Positions 1-9,179 of a stretch of 64,000 nucleotides of DNA are shown here, one piece after another. The notes under the pieces are model-generated. The model worked only from the letters and a program-made list of their open reading frames with translations. It had not been told where the DNA came from and ran no database searches. Origin of the DNA: CBDCMJ01 sp965224325. Its GTDB lineage: Bacteria; Chloroflexota; Dehalococcoidia; Lucifugimonadales; UBA3495. Within the stretch, counting starts at the first letter, position 1. Each line of letters opens with the position of its first letter. A program made the position numbers and the translations under genes. The stretch covers positions 157,107 through 221,106 of the forward strand of contig CBDCYT010000016.1 of NCBI GenBank assembly GCA_965224325.1, written 5' to 3'.

Positions 1-529
1 TGACCTCTCCATCCACCAAGGGGCGCAGTCGAGGTTCCACCTCCTCCCCCCAGATGGCTTGCATCTCTCCTGGCGGTCCGGGGAGGCAAACGATTATCTT
101 TCTTCCATGCTCCACCCACCAGCCGGGAGCCGTTCCGTTGCGGTTGGGTATAAATTGAGCGGAAGGGATTAGTAAAGCCTGCTTGACGTTGTGGGAGGGC
201 ATCACCTGACCCCTGCCCCGGAAATACTCCTCCAACGCCTGCACCACCTCCGGTTGGACCACCGGAATCTCTCTCAGGGCTCCGGCGACCGCCTCCCTGG
301 TCAAGTCATCCTGGGTGGGTCCCAGACCTCCAGTGGTAAAGACCACATCCGAACGCTCCAGACCACGGGAAATGGCTTCGGTCAGCATCGCCAGGTCATC
401 TCCGACGATAGATAACCATTGGACCTGGATTCCCAGAGCGGGTAGCCTAGCGGCGATCCAGGAGGAGTTGGTGTCGGTCAACTCGCCCATCAAGAGCTCG
501 TGGCCTATGGAAATGATTTCAGCTTTCAT
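1..529 (-). CDS. cinA: CinA-type molybdopterin-binding domain protein (3' end off window)
   Basis: Reading leftward from the ATG at 529, 176 residues are visible before the window ends. They begin MKAEIISIGHELLMGE and contain TTGGLGPTQDDLT and, near the cut end, LPGPPGEM. These are the hallmarks of the N-terminal molybdopterin-binding (MoCF) domain of CinA/COG1058, known in related proteins for pyridine-nucleotide repair (ADP-ribose or NMN hydrolysis). A GAGG ribosome site lies about 9 bases before the ATG. Full-length CinA is about 410 residues, so the C-terminal NMN deamidase-like domain, if present, lies outside. Family assignment is secure from the motifs; the exact activity cannot be told from this half. 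Confidence 0.93.
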   Translation of the reverse strand, partial: MKAEIISIGHELLMGELTDTNSSWIAARLPALGIQVQWLSIVGDDLAMLTEAISRGLERSDVVFTTGGLGPTQDDLTREAVAGALREIPVVQPEVVQALEEYFRGRGQVMPSHNVKQALLIPSAQFIPNRNGTAPGWWVEHGRKIIVCLPGPPGEMQAIWGEEVEPRLRPLVDGEV

Positions 530-1287
530 ACAAGTTCCTCAAGAAAACCTTCTCCGGCGGTCCAGGCAGTCCCAACTGACGGCGGTGAAAGGCCCAAGAG
601 AGCATCCTATAGTTCGACCCGTCGCCCCGGCAGTCCCATTGCCCTCGCGGAAAGCCTGGCAAGGCGGCATTCGAGTCCAAGCACCCCTTTGCAAGCACCC
701 CTTTAACGGAACGCGAAACGATATCCGCCATTGTGGCCGGACCCGCACCGGCGTACCTGGTTAAGAGTCGGCCCATATGCTGTCTCCCGGAGGTCAACCG
801 GAACCTTGTGACTCGTCCTGCCGCCGGACAGAAGTGTAGCCCCGCCAGCTTGGTCAATTATACTCCGGGCTCGGAGTTTGGGCACGGCGAACTGCCGAGG
901 CTTCCAGGGAGTTTTAGATTCCAGGGTGCTTTAATTGTGTGCCGCCGGTGATACCCGCCGCTCACCCGTCTTTCCCGCGAAGCTTGTCCCCGACGCCGAT
1001 CGGGGAACGGGAATCCATCCCGCCGCTCACCTGTCTTTCCCGCGAAAGCGGGAATGCGAATCCATACGTTCTTGATGTTGGACTGCCATCGGACAAGCCC
1101 AAAGTTCATGGGAAAACAGGGGTTGTCGCGAAAGCTAAAAGGCTCTGCGGATACGGCGGAATCGTCTCGCTTCAAAGTCGAAATTGTGCTACGTTAAAGG
1201 CAATGATATTCTGTACCACTACATTCGCCACGAAGTTGGCAGTCACTGGGATTGCGTATCTACGGCACATAAGTTTGGGGAGGTAAG
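530..1287. other. Intergenic region with a repeat copy
   Basis: About 760 bases between cinA and the decarboxylase gene. No coding region here has a good start and protein-like composition. The second half (about 918-1140) is copy 1 of the composite repeat also found near 9.2 kb and 17.9 kb. Confidence 0.6.
918..1142. repeat. Composite repeat, copy 1 (right part only)
   Basis: It starts near TTTAATTGTGTGCCGCC, then carries two short arrays of the CCCGCGAAAGCGGGAAT hairpin type. It ends with the block GACTGCCATCGGACAAGCCC and GGGGTTGTCGCGAAAGCTAAA. The same order of blocks recurs at 9180-9425 and 17907-18115. The 131-bp inverted-repeat part seen upstream in those copies is not recognisable here. 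Confidence 0.8.
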
Positions 1288-1719
1288 ATGCACCTGGTTA
1301 TCGATGGCTTCCGGGGGGACAAAATCAAGATGTGGGACGAGCAACTTGTCCGGGAGTTCCTTGCGGAATGCCCTACCCGGCTGGGCATGACTCGTATCAC
1401 GGAGCCCAAAGTCTTGGAGTACAGCGCCCCCAAGCCGCAGGATTCGGGAGTTTCCGGTTTCGTGATTATCGCGGAAAGTCATATCAGCATTCATACTTTC
1501 CCCCAACGGGACTACGTCAACATAGACATCTTTTCCTGTTTGCCTTTTGATCACCAACGCGCCCTGGCCGAGGCTAAAGAGCTTTTCGATCTGCAAGAAG
1601 TAAAGACCTGGCTCCTGGACCGGGGCTTGGAATGGCTGGATGAACGCCAAGGCATGGCAGAAGCAATGGAACAGCGGATGGCGTTGGAAGCGGGAGGTAC
1701 GGGCCAGTCCCATGCCTGA
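1288..1719 (+). CDS. speD: S-adenosylmethionine decarboxylase proenzyme
   Basis: A 143-residue pyruvoyl enzyme of the short prokaryotic AdoMet decarboxylase class. It makes decarboxylated AdoMet, the aminopropyl donor for spermidine. The processing site is clear: ESHISIHTFP around residue 63. Ser64 becomes the pyruvoyl group after cleavage at Glu63-Ser64, and His69 and Cys84 (IFSC) are the usual catalytic partners. A GGGAGGT ribosome site precedes the ATG. The last 8 bases overlap the agmatinase gene, so the two are probably translationally coupled. The residues after about 125 are an extra low-complexity tail. A spermidine synthase is not in the window. Confidence 0.93.
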   Translation: MHLVIDGFRGDKIKMWDEQLVREFLAECPTRLGMTRITEPKVLEYSAPKPQDSGVSGFVIIAESHISIHTFPQRDYVNIDIFSCLPFDHQRALAEAKELFDLQEVKTWLLDRGLEWLDERQGMAEAMEQRMALEAGGTGQSHA

Positions 1720-2632
1720 TATTGACCAAGGGCCTTGGGTTGCCCAGAACTTTCTCGCCCTCCCCCAACAGCAAAGCAACTTGGGAGACGCGAAGGTGGT
1801 GCTGGTCCCAGTGCCCTACGACAGCACAACCTCGTTTCGCAGCGGCGCTCGCGATGGACCGGGGGCCATCATTGAGGCGTCGTACGGCTTGGAAGACTAT
1901 GACGCCGAGCTGCGGGTCGACGTATCCCAGGTGGGGATACACACCACGCCAATGCTTGAACCCCACATGGGTGGTCCGGAGCATATGGTAGACCGGGTGC
2001 GCCGGGCTGTGGAGCCCTACGTGGGAATGGGTAAGATGGTGGGCGTACTGGGGGGAGAGCACTCCGTGAGCGTGGGTTCGGTTCAAGCCCACGTCGAGGC
2101 TTACCCGGAACTATCGGTGCTCTACCTGGACGCTCACGCCGATCTACGAGACGAATACATGGGTACCCCTTGGGGTCATGCTTCCGTGGCCCGGCGCATT
2201 CACCAATCGTGCTCCTTGGTCCTGGTGGGAGTGCGCAGTCTGTGCCAGGAAGAGGACAGCTATATCCGGTCTAGGGAAGTTCCGTCGTTTCCATGGCCGC
2301 CCCCGGTCGATGAAGAGTCTCTCAGGCAACAAATCGTGGACCAATTGGGTCCATTGGTATACGTCAGCGTGGACTTGGACGTTCTAGACCCTTCGATGAT
2401 GCCTTCCGTGGGTACTCCGGAACCGGGCGGGATGGACTGGCAACAAGTGACATCTCTGCTGCGGGTAGTTGCGGAGTCCCGGCGGGTCGTGGGGTTCGAC
2501 GTTTGTGAGCTGTCGCCAAACGCAGGGCCTCCGGCGTGCGCTTACACCGCCGCCAAGTTGGTGTACAAGCTTATCGCTTACACTCTTGCGATTTCTGCCG
2601 CCAACCACTGTCCTGGAGGCGCTGACGCGTGA
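1712..2632 (+). CDS. speB: Agmatinase / arginase-family ureohydrolase
   Basis: A 306-residue ureohydrolase starting at the ATG inside the end of speD; GGGAGGT upstream decides this start over longer readings. All manganese ligands are visible: GGEHS (His117), DAHAD (Asp140, His142, Asp144) and SVDLDVLDP (Asp221, Asp223). The GTPEPGG segment after the last motif is typical of agmatinases rather than arginases. The expected reaction is agmatine to putrescine plus urea in the cytoplasm. Coupling to speD makes a polyamine role likely, with putrescine and decarboxylated AdoMet as the two precursors of spermidine. Agmatinase is preferred over arginase on context; guanidinobutyrase cannot be excluded. 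Confidence 0.9.
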   Translation: MPDIDQGPWVAQNFLALPQQQSNLGDAKVVLVPVPYDSTTSFRSGARDGPGAIIEASYGLEDYDAELRVDVSQVGIHTTPMLEPHMGGPEHMVDRVRRAVEPYVGMGKMVGVLGGEHSVSVGSVQAHVEAYPELSVLYLDAHADLRDEYMGTPWGHASVARRIHQSCSLVLVGVRSLCQEEDSYIRSREVPSFPWPPPVDEESLRQQIVDQLGPLVYVSVDLDVLDPSMMPSVGTPEPGGMDWQQVTSLLRVVAESRRVVGFDVCELSPNAGPPACAYTAAKLVYKLIAYTLAISAANHCPGGADA

Positions 2633-2694
2633 TGAGTCATCATTTATTACGGAAGCCCATGGGATTCAAGAGCCTAAACAGCAGAAGAGATTAA

Positions 2695-3450
2695 ATGGGA
2701 GCTTCCTTGCGCATCGGCAGGCTCTTCGGGATTCCCATCGAAGTCAATGCCAGTTGGGTAATTATTTTCCTGCTGTTAACCTACCTTCTATCGCAGCAGT
2801 TTGAAGACGTAGGCCTGGGCTGGTCCGCAGTCCAACGATGGCTGGTGGCAGTGCTGATGGTGGTGCTGTTCTTCTTGTCGGTGCTGGCCCACGAGCTTAG
2901 TCACAGCGTACTGGCCCGGCGGCGGGGCATACCGGTGCGGGGCATCACTCTGTTTATTTTTGGGGGCGTATCTCGATTGGCCCGGCAACCGGAACGTCCC
3001 ATGACCGAGTTCGCGGTTGCGGTGGTGGGGCCATTAACCAGCCTGGGACTGGCAGCCGTTTCGGGGGCGCTGTGGTATTGGCTGGACTTGGGAGACTCCA
3101 CGTTGGGAGTGGTGTTGTTCCTGCTAGCCTGGTCTAACTTGTGCTTGGGGGTCTTCAACATCCTTCCGGGCTTTCCATTAGACGGAGGGCGAGTGCTTCG
3201 GGCGGCGATTTGGGCCCTTACTGGCGACTACAGCAAAGCGACTCGCGTTGCTACCAGAGCAGGGCAGGTAATTGGCTGCCTAACGGTAGCGGGGGGTTTG
3301 ACATTGGCCGTTTTAGTGGACCTCTTCGACGGGCTATGGATTGCTCTGATCGGAGGTTTCCTGTTTTCCGTGGCTACTGCCAGCCACCGTGAGGAAAGCT
3401 CCACCCCATCGGTGGGTGTGGACCGGGTCTGGACTGGTCAGGACGCCTGA
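2695..3450 (+). CDS. M50 site-2-protease family metalloprotease
   Basis: A 251-residue multi-pass membrane zinc protease. The metal site HELSH is at residues 66-70 inside a hydrophobic helix, and the second motif NILPGFPLDGGR is at 155-166 with the third ligand Asp163. About six transmembrane segments cover nearly the whole protein. Many relatives carry C-terminal CBS domains; this one stops after a short tail, so it is the minimal form. Such proteases cut transmembrane segments of anti-sigma factors or other membrane proteins, but nothing here shows the substrate. It follows speB by 62 bases on the same strand and may be cotranscribed. Confidence 0.9.
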   Translation: MGASLRIGRLFGIPIEVNASWVIIFLLLTYLLSQQFEDVGLGWSAVQRWLVAVLMVVLFFLSVLAHELSHSVLARRRGIPVRGITLFIFGGVSRLARQPERPMTEFAVAVVGPLTSLGLAAVSGALWYWLDLGDSTLGVVLFLLAWSNLCLGVFNILPGFPLDGGRVLRAAIWALTGDYSKATRVATRAGQVIGCLTVAGGLTLAVLVDLFDGLWIALIGGFLFSVATASHREESSTPSVGVDRVWTGQDA

Positions 3451-3538
3451 AGGAAGGGTTGCTAAGGAAGGGCTGCTGCGGTAACTGTACGGCAGCGCTA
3501 TGGTATACAATGCCTGCGCCTAGCTTGAGAGGATGATA

Positions 3539-4732
3539 ATGGAGGACCATAGGCTCGTGTATCTCGACCACGCCGGGACTACGCCGATGGACCCGAGAGT
3601 CCTGGAGGCTATGGAGCCCTATTTCTACCGGGTCTATGGGAATCCCTCCAGCATCCACACAGTGGGTCAGGAAGCCAGATATGCCCTGGATGAATCACGG
3701 GAACGGGTAGCCCGGGTGCTCAATTGCCGGCCCCGTGAGGTAGTGTTCACCGCGGGCGGCACCGAGTCGGACAACTGCGCTATTCACGGAGTGGCCACGG
3801 CGCTGCAGGAGACCGGCAACCACTTGATCACGTCCAACGCCGAGCATCACGCGGTGCTCCATATGTGCCAGCAATTGGAAGGTTTGGGGTTCGACGTGAC
3901 TTATCTCGCGGTCGACGCCGACGGTATGGTCTCTCCCCAGGCTGTGAGCGACGCCATCACCGACCGCACGACCCTGGTCTCCATCATGTATGCCAACAAT
4001 GAGATCGGGACCATCAACCCTATCCCCGAGATTGCCGGGGTAGTCCGGCAAAGGGCAGGGGAGTTGGACCGCACCATCGTTATGCACACCGACGCCGTTC
4101 AGGCTGCCGGCTTTTTGGACTTGAACGTCCGTTTGCTAAACGTTGATATGCTGAGCCTTTCCGGGCACAAGTTTCACGGGCCAAAGGGCACGGGAGTGCT
4201 TTACGTCAAAAGGGGAACGCCTTTCTTGCCGCTGATTCTGGGCGGGGGACAGGAACGGGAACGACGGGCAGGCACCGAAAACATACCGGGCATTGTAGGG
4301 CTTTCGGTAGCCTTGGAGATGGCAGACGCACGACGGGAGGAGGCCAGCTCGCACTGTGCCGCCCTTCGAGACCGGATCATACAGGTGGTGCTGGAGAGGA
4401 TCCCTGACAGCCGTTTGAACGGCCACCCCGTCCAGCGGTTGCCCAATAACGCGAATTTTTCTTTCAAGGGAATCGAGGGTGAGCCCATCCTATTGGGCTT
4501 GGACATGGCGGGGATCGCTGCCTCTAGTGGCAGCGCTTGCAGTTCCGGTTCGCTAGAACCGTCTCACGTGCTTTTGGCTCTGGGACAGCCGGCCGAACTT
4601 GCTCGCGGCAGCCTTCGGATGACCCTGGGCAAGGACAACACCGAAGACGAAGTGGAGTACCTATTGGAGGAATTGGTAACCCTGGTGGGGCGGTTGCGCC
4701 TATTGCCCACCATGGCTACCACCGGCTTTTAA
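3539..4732 (+). CDS. Cysteine desulfurase (NifS/IscS family)
   Basis: A 397-residue PLP enzyme that takes sulfur from cysteine for Fe-S clusters or thiolated tRNA. Visible: N-terminal YLDHAGTTPMD, the PLP lysine in SGHKFHG (Lys211), the cofactor-stacking histidine in AEHH, and the active-site cysteine in ASSGSACSSGS (Cys334). The short loop around the cysteine fits the NifS/IscS class rather than SufS. The ATG at 3539 is chosen because GAGAGG ends 6 bases before it; an in-frame ATG at 3533 abuts that ribosome site. No scaffold gene or MnmA lies next to it, so its sulfur acceptor is unknown. Confidence 0.94.
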   Translation: MEDHRLVYLDHAGTTPMDPRVLEAMEPYFYRVYGNPSSIHTVGQEARYALDESRERVARVLNCRPREVVFTAGGTESDNCAIHGVATALQETGNHLITSNAEHHAVLHMCQQLEGLGFDVTYLAVDADGMVSPQAVSDAITDRTTLVSIMYANNEIGTINPIPEIAGVVRQRAGELDRTIVMHTDAVQAAGFLDLNVRLLNVDMLSLSGHKFHGPKGTGVLYVKRGTPFLPLILGGGQERERRAGTENIPGIVGLSVALEMADARREEASSHCAALRDRIIQVVLERIPDSRLNGHPVQRLPNNANFSFKGIEGEPILLGLDMAGIAASSGSACSSGSLEPSHVLLALGQPAELARGSLRMTLGKDNTEDEVEYLLEELVTLVGRLRLLPTMATTGF

Positions 4733-5187
4733 AGGTCCCTCTCCATTAGTTGCGGAGCAACCGGGGGCCGTTTCCCCGTCTTGGGCAAAGCTGCGTTGCC
4801 CTTCAGATGCTAACTAAGACGATGAACAGGCTGGTTTGGTCCACCTTCGGCCAACCGGAATAGCTTGCTTTTCCCCGCCAACGTCCGTTAAACGGCCCGT
4901 GTATATTTCAATTCTGGGCGACTACTAAAACCGCAACCCGTCATGACTTGACCTCGATGGACCTTCGGAGTCGCCCGGGGGGCGCCAGTACCGCCTGAGG
5001 CTCGAAGCCCCTCACGGACTGAAAGTTCGCGAATCGGAATGACAAGCCAGGGTCAGCATCAGCATGAATTGTTTACCTCTTGTGACCAGATGTTCACCAG
5101 ATGTTCACCGAATTTCTCCTGGCTCGAGATGGACGGTTGTGGGTCTGGCGGCCCAATGCCGGGCGTCTCTCGTTGAATAGTTAGGGA
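4733..5187. other. Intergenic stretch, no gene seen
   Basis: About 450 bases with stops in all frames and no clear hairpin followed by a T-run. An 11-bp tandem repeat (CAGATGTTCAC twice) sits at about 5087-5108, shortly upstream of the next gene. Confidence 0.5.
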
Positions 5188-5820
5188 ATGGTTAGGCAAA
5201 CGCCGGCTGCCACAGCGGGAAAATTCGGACCTGTGGATAGTCCACCGCCGCCAATATGGAGGCGGTTTTTTCATCTGATTGCCGGTTCTTCCATACCGGT
5301 GGCCGGAGTTTTTGCACCGGACACGGGAATGATTGTTGCCTTAGCCGTGGTGTCGGCCGGGGGATTGGGCTTGGATTTGGTCCGGTTCCGTGTACCGTGG
5401 TTGAACCGGCAGTTTCTGCGCCGCTTGGCTCCGTTGCTGAAACACGATGAGAGTCACCGGTTCACTGGGGCCACCTACTTGGTCGTTGGGGCGCTGTTCA
5501 CATTTCTGTTTTACGGGCCGGAAGTGGCGGTTCCCGCGCTGTTGTTTCTGGCCGCGGGTGATCCGGCGGCGGCGTTGGTTGGACGGCGAATTCCGGGTCC
5601 CAGGTTATTCGGCAAATCCCCGGGAGGGGCCGCCGCTTTCGTGGCGGTGTCCTTGGTGATGGTGGCTATGTTGGTTGGGGGAGGAGCCAACGATTTCCAC
5701 TGGGGACTATTGATCGGAGCGTTGGTTGCCGCGCTGGTCGAACTGTTGGGGTTGCCGCCTGATGATAATATAACCATTCCCCTGATAGCCGGAGCGTCAA
5801 TGCACTTTCTTGGGGTGTAA
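5188..5820 (+). CDS. DGK1/VTE5-like CTP-dependent lipid kinase family membrane protein
   Basis: A 210-residue integral membrane protein with about six hydrophobic segments. The segment RFTGATYLVVGALFTFLFYG and the following LAAGDPAAALVGRR with a nearby FGKSPGG match the conserved core of the SEC59/DGK1/VTE5 family. These enzymes use CTP to phosphorylate polyprenols, phytol or diacylglycerol. The basic N-terminal 20 residues are poorly conserved. The substrate in this organism cannot be inferred, because neighbours are unrelated. A distant CDP-archaeol or phosphatidate cytidylyltransferase relative is the main alternative. Confidence 0.75.
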   Translation: MVRQTPAATAGKFGPVDSPPPPIWRRFFHLIAGSSIPVAGVFAPDTGMIVALAVVSAGGLGLDLVRFRVPWLNRQFLRRLAPLLKHDESHRFTGATYLVVGALFTFLFYGPEVAVPALLFLAAGDPAAALVGRRIPGPRLFGKSPGGAAAFVAVSLVMVAMLVGGGANDFHWGLLIGALVAALVELLGLPPDDNITIPLIAGASMHFLGV

Positions 5821-6033
5821 GGGGCCAACGCTGGCCCTGCCCCTTGCCCTTGATTGCTAAGGCCCACTCGTCATAATCTCCGCGGCCAGGGTCTGAAGGG
5901 TGCTGCCAACGTTATCCGAGTTACGGGCATCTTGGGTTGATTGGCGTCTTAGGTCCAGTACACCAGATTCTAATGGGCCAAGTTCCCTGGAATTACCGGA
6001 GGGGACACCGCGGGCGCCAGCCCAACAATACCC

Positions 6034-7380
6034 CTAGACGCCGCCGTCGAAGCGGACCACCTGGGCTTGGTCCCGTTGTAGTTTGAGGTAGGCGCTCTTA
6101 GTCATGGCCGGGCGGTGGGACTTTACAACCTGCTTTCCCTTCACGGCGTGTTCCGCCAACAGGTCGATTACCACCATGGCCATGATTTTGGCTGGATTGA
6201 CTACCGCTGTCTCGTAGTCTTCGATCAGATAATCCTTGCTATGTCCAGGGCCCACGGCACCGCTGGCGTATGGGTGGCACACGGGGATCAACTGGCTCAA
6301 GTCACCCATGTCGGTCGATCCGCCTCGGTTGCGGCGGGCCTGTATCACCAGCGTCGACGGAGATCCCAAAAGATCGACGGAGTTGAGATTGAAAAGGTCC
6401 TGTAGCTTGAGGTCGTGCCGCATGGGCAAATACCCGGGTATGTTGGTAATCTCTACCGACGCCCCCACTGCCAAAGCCCCGGCCTTGAAGCAACGGTCCA
6501 CGATGGCGCCGTTGCGCGTTACGGCCTGGGGTGTCCCGGAGCGGACCCGCCACTCCAGCCGTACGTCTGCGGGGACAGCGTTGACCACCTCTCCCCCCTT
6601 GGTCATAATGCCGTGGACCCGCACGGTGTCCTCGGCGCGGTGAGTTTCCCGGGTGGCGTTGATGGCTTGCAGCGCGAAGGTGGCTGCGTTTAGGGCGTTG
6701 ACCCCCAGGTGTGGAGCGCTTCCGGCATGGGCGCCCTTTCCCATGAAGCGCACGTACTTGACCACGTGTCCGTTGCTGGTGCCGCCCACAGCGAACTTGC
6801 GGTCTCCCATATCGCTGGCGGTGTGGCACATCATCGCGATGTCAACGTCGTCGAATTCGCCCAGCCGGATCAGTTCCTGCTTGCCTCCCAGGAATTCCAA
6901 CCGCCCCTCTTCTCGCAGCTGGAGCCGGTGTTCCACCTCAATGAACTCCTCCGCTGGGACGGCGAAGGGTACAATCTCGCCGGCGAGTTGGCTCAGCACT
7001 TCGGGCGTGGTTAAACCAATGGCGGCCCCCAACATCATGCCGATCTGGCAGTGGTGGCCACAGGCGTGAGCTGCCGCGGTCTCCGAGTCCGCGTGGGGAT
7101 GGCCGTCCACAATTAAGGAATCCAGCTCGCCGAGAATCGCGACTCTGGGCCCCGGTCCGCCTCCGCCCGTGATTTGCCCCTTGACGCCGGTGAGGGCCAA
7201 CCCCCGCCGATGCTGAATGCCCAACTCGTTGAATTTACGCTCCACCAAGCTGGAGGTCTTGGACTCGCGGAACCCGGCCTCTGGATTGGACAGTATGTCC
7301 AAGCTGGCGCCAATGATCTCTTTCTTTCTTGACTCAATGGCGGAGCAGGCTTTTTGTTTGAGCTCTTGGTTAGTTAACAT
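6034..7380 (-). CDS. M20-family amidohydrolase, paralogue 2
   Basis: A 448-residue zinc-dependent amidohydrolase/peptidase of the AbgB/M20D type. Visible: HPHADSETAAAHACGHHCQ (metal ligands near residue 110), the catalytic PAEEFIE pair, a lid domain with VVKYVRFMGKGAHAG, and C-terminal GGSTDMGDLSQL followed by CHPYASG. The ATG at 7380 gives a length equal to its neighbour; a TTG at 7431 would overlap the upstream gene. Overall similarity to the gene just upstream shows a tandem duplication. Substrates in this family include N-acyl amino acids and p-aminobenzoyl-glutamate; which applies here is unknown. Confidence 0.9.
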   Translation of the reverse strand: MLTNQELKQKACSAIESRKKEIIGASLDILSNPEAGFRESKTSSLVERKFNELGIQHRRGLALTGVKGQITGGGGPGPRVAILGELDSLIVDGHPHADSETAAAHACGHHCQIGMMLGAAIGLTTPEVLSQLAGEIVPFAVPAEEFIEVEHRLQLREEGRLEFLGGKQELIRLGEFDDVDIAMMCHTASDMGDRKFAVGGTSNGHVVKYVRFMGKGAHAGSAPHLGVNALNAATFALQAINATRETHRAEDTVRVHGIMTKGGEVVNAVPADVRLEWRVRSGTPQAVTRNGAIVDRCFKAGALAVGASVEITNIPGYLPMRHDLKLQDLFNLNSVDLLGSPSTLVIQARRNRGGSTDMGDLSQLIPVCHPYASGAVGPGHSKDYLIEDYETAVVNPAKIMAMVVIDLLAEHAVKGKQVVKSHRPAMTKSAYLKLQRDQAQVVRFDGGV

Positions 7381-7387
7381 AACGGAA

Positions 7388-8737
7388 TTAAGGGTGAGGT
7401 CCTTCACTTTGAAAATTCTCTTCCGAGGCAAGCCGGCGCATAAAATTCAAATATTCGTCCGGAGTCATGTCCGGACGGTGCCCGGCGATAATATTACCGG
7501 CCGTCTCAGCTCCATCGGCGAGCAGGTCCACTGCCGTACCGGCCAGGGCCTTGGCGGCGGTTACCACTGCCAGGCCGTAATCGCCGATGAGGTAGTCGGC
7601 CCCGTGGCCCAGGCCCGTGGCGCCCCCGACATAAGGATGAATTGCCGGCATCAGGTGGCTCACGTCGCCCATGTCGGTAGACCCGGTCCGGTGAGAACCA
7701 TGGCCAACGTTCTCTTTCCCCACCAAGCCCACCGAGTTTGCTTCAAACACCTCGGAGAACCTCCCGTCCTGAATTAAGGGCAGGTAGCCTGGTATAGTCT
7801 TGATGTTGACGCCCGCGCCTACCGCCATGGCTCCCGCCTTCAATGCCCGGTCGACCTTGCGGTTGGCGTCCATGATGGCGTCTATGGTGCGGCCTCTGAC
7901 GAATGTCTCCATCCGAACGTCGGCTGGTACGGCGCTCACCGCTTCGCCGCCTTTGGTGATGATGGGGTGAACGCGGACAGTGTCCTCGTCGCGAAACGTT
8001 TCCCGGTTAAAGTGTATGGCGCTTATAGCCAGGGTGGCTGCATTTAGGGCATTGATTCCCAGGTGCGGGGCGCCGCCAGCGTGGGACCCTTTGCCGACGA
8101 ATTGGATCAGTTTGGCTATGGTGCCGTTGTTGGTCCCGCTAATGCACAGCTGTTTGTCGGCTGCGTTGCTGGTGGTATGCACCATCATAGCCAGGTTTAC
8201 GTCATCGAACTCACCCAACCTGACCATCTCCGGCTTACCGCCCAAGAACTCGATCTTACCCTCCTTTTGAAGGGTCTCCCGATACTCAATTTCGATGTAT
8301 TCTTCAGCCGGAACGGCCATGAACACCAATCGTCCACTTAAGGCGGACAATACGTCCGGTTGCCCCAGTCCGTAGAGCGCGCCTAACATCATGGCGATCT
8401 GGCAATGATGACCGCAGGCGTGGGCCGCGCCGGTGCTGGCGTCGGCCAATGGATGCTCGTTCACGATCAGCGAGTCCAGTTCCCCTAGGATGGCCAAAGA
8501 CGGCCCAGCCGTTCCTCCGGTCAGGTCGCAACGCACACCGGTTATGGCCAATCCCTCCCGAAAGGGTAAGCCCAGCTCCGCCAACTTGCGGGTCACAAGC
8601 CTCGAGGTCTTGAACTCCCGGAAGCCCGGCTCCGGGTTCTGAAGGATTGCCTGGGCCAGGTTGACGATCTCGTCGGAGCGGGCGTCGATTTCTGCGAAGA
8701 CGCGGCTCTTGAGCTCGTCCTTCGATGGGGAGGTCAT
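7388..8737 (-). CDS. M20-family amidohydrolase, paralogue 1
   Basis: 449 residues, colinear with the downstream copy. It has HPLADASTGAAHACGHHCQ, PAEEYIEIE, KLIQFVGKGSHAG and GSTDMGDVSHLMPAIHPYVGG. These are the zinc ligands, catalytic glutamates and dimerisation-domain signature of the M20 AbgB-like group. The ATG follows GGGGGTGCTAGG. Only 7 bases separate its stop from the start of the second copy, so they form one transcription unit. Both keep all catalytic residues, so both are probably active with diverged specificity. No transporter or regulator lies next to them. Confidence 0.9.
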   Translation of the reverse strand: MTSPSKDELKSRVFAEIDARSDEIVNLAQAILQNPEPGFREFKTSRLVTRKLAELGLPFREGLAITGVRCDLTGGTAGPSLAILGELDSLIVNEHPLADASTGAAHACGHHCQIAMMLGALYGLGQPDVLSALSGRLVFMAVPAEEYIEIEYRETLQKEGKIEFLGGKPEMVRLGEFDDVNLAMMVHTTSNAADKQLCISGTNNGTIAKLIQFVGKGSHAGGAPHLGINALNAATLAISAIHFNRETFRDEDTVRVHPIITKGGEAVSAVPADVRMETFVRGRTIDAIMDANRKVDRALKAGAMAVGAGVNIKTIPGYLPLIQDGRFSEVFEANSVGLVGKENVGHGSHRTGSTDMGDVSHLMPAIHPYVGGATGLGHGADYLIGDYGLAVVTAAKALAGTAVDLLADGAETAGNIIAGHRPDMTPDEYLNFMRRLASEENFQSEGPHP

Positions 8738-9036
8738 CCTAGCACCCCCTGGACTGATTAGCCCGAATTCTACCAGATGCTAGAAAGGTTGGATATCTCC
8801 GCGGAAGCCGCTGCAGGGGCGGTCAGGTAAAAAATTACATCTCTATCACTCGGGCGAGAACCGGCGTCGGGAGTCCGGTACCCGGCTGATTTTACGACGG
8901 TGATAGCGCATTTGGGAGCGGGACTCCCGTCATCTCCAAATGACCGGGAACGATGCAATCCAAATGCGAGAATCTTGCCCATTCGCCAGGCGCTCGCTGG
9001 CCAAGATGCTTATTTGCCGCGATGCCTATTTGCGGT

Positions 9037-9167
9037 AACTGTTCAGGGTTGAGAGGGGGTCCGGGTGTCTGACGGACAGGAATGGGGGTTACTTCCTGCT
9101 GCTGACGCTCCGGCTGGCAGTTGTCAAACAACTTCCGGCGAATTGGGCTCACCAACTCCGGACAATT
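9037..9167. repeat. 131-bp terminal-inverted-repeat element, copy 1, with flanking direct repeats
   Basis: The ends are AACTGTTCAGGGTTG on the left and CCAACTCCGGACAATT on the right, imperfect inverted repeats. A second copy at 16055-16185 has a perfect 11-bp terminal pair (AACTGTTCAGA / TCTGAACAGTT) and a matching interior (CTGCTGCTGACGCTC, GGCAGTTGTCAAAC). This copy is bracketed by the 10-base direct repeat GCCTATTTGC at 9024-9033 and 9168-9177. That pattern suits a target duplication made on insertion of a small non-autonomous element. Confidence 0.7.
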
Positions 9168-9179
9168 GCCTATTTGCAG

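Noticed and set aside
519..857. Minus-strand 112-codon frame upstream of cinA
   Set aside because: Overlaps the cinA start, no ribosome site, no protein-like motif.
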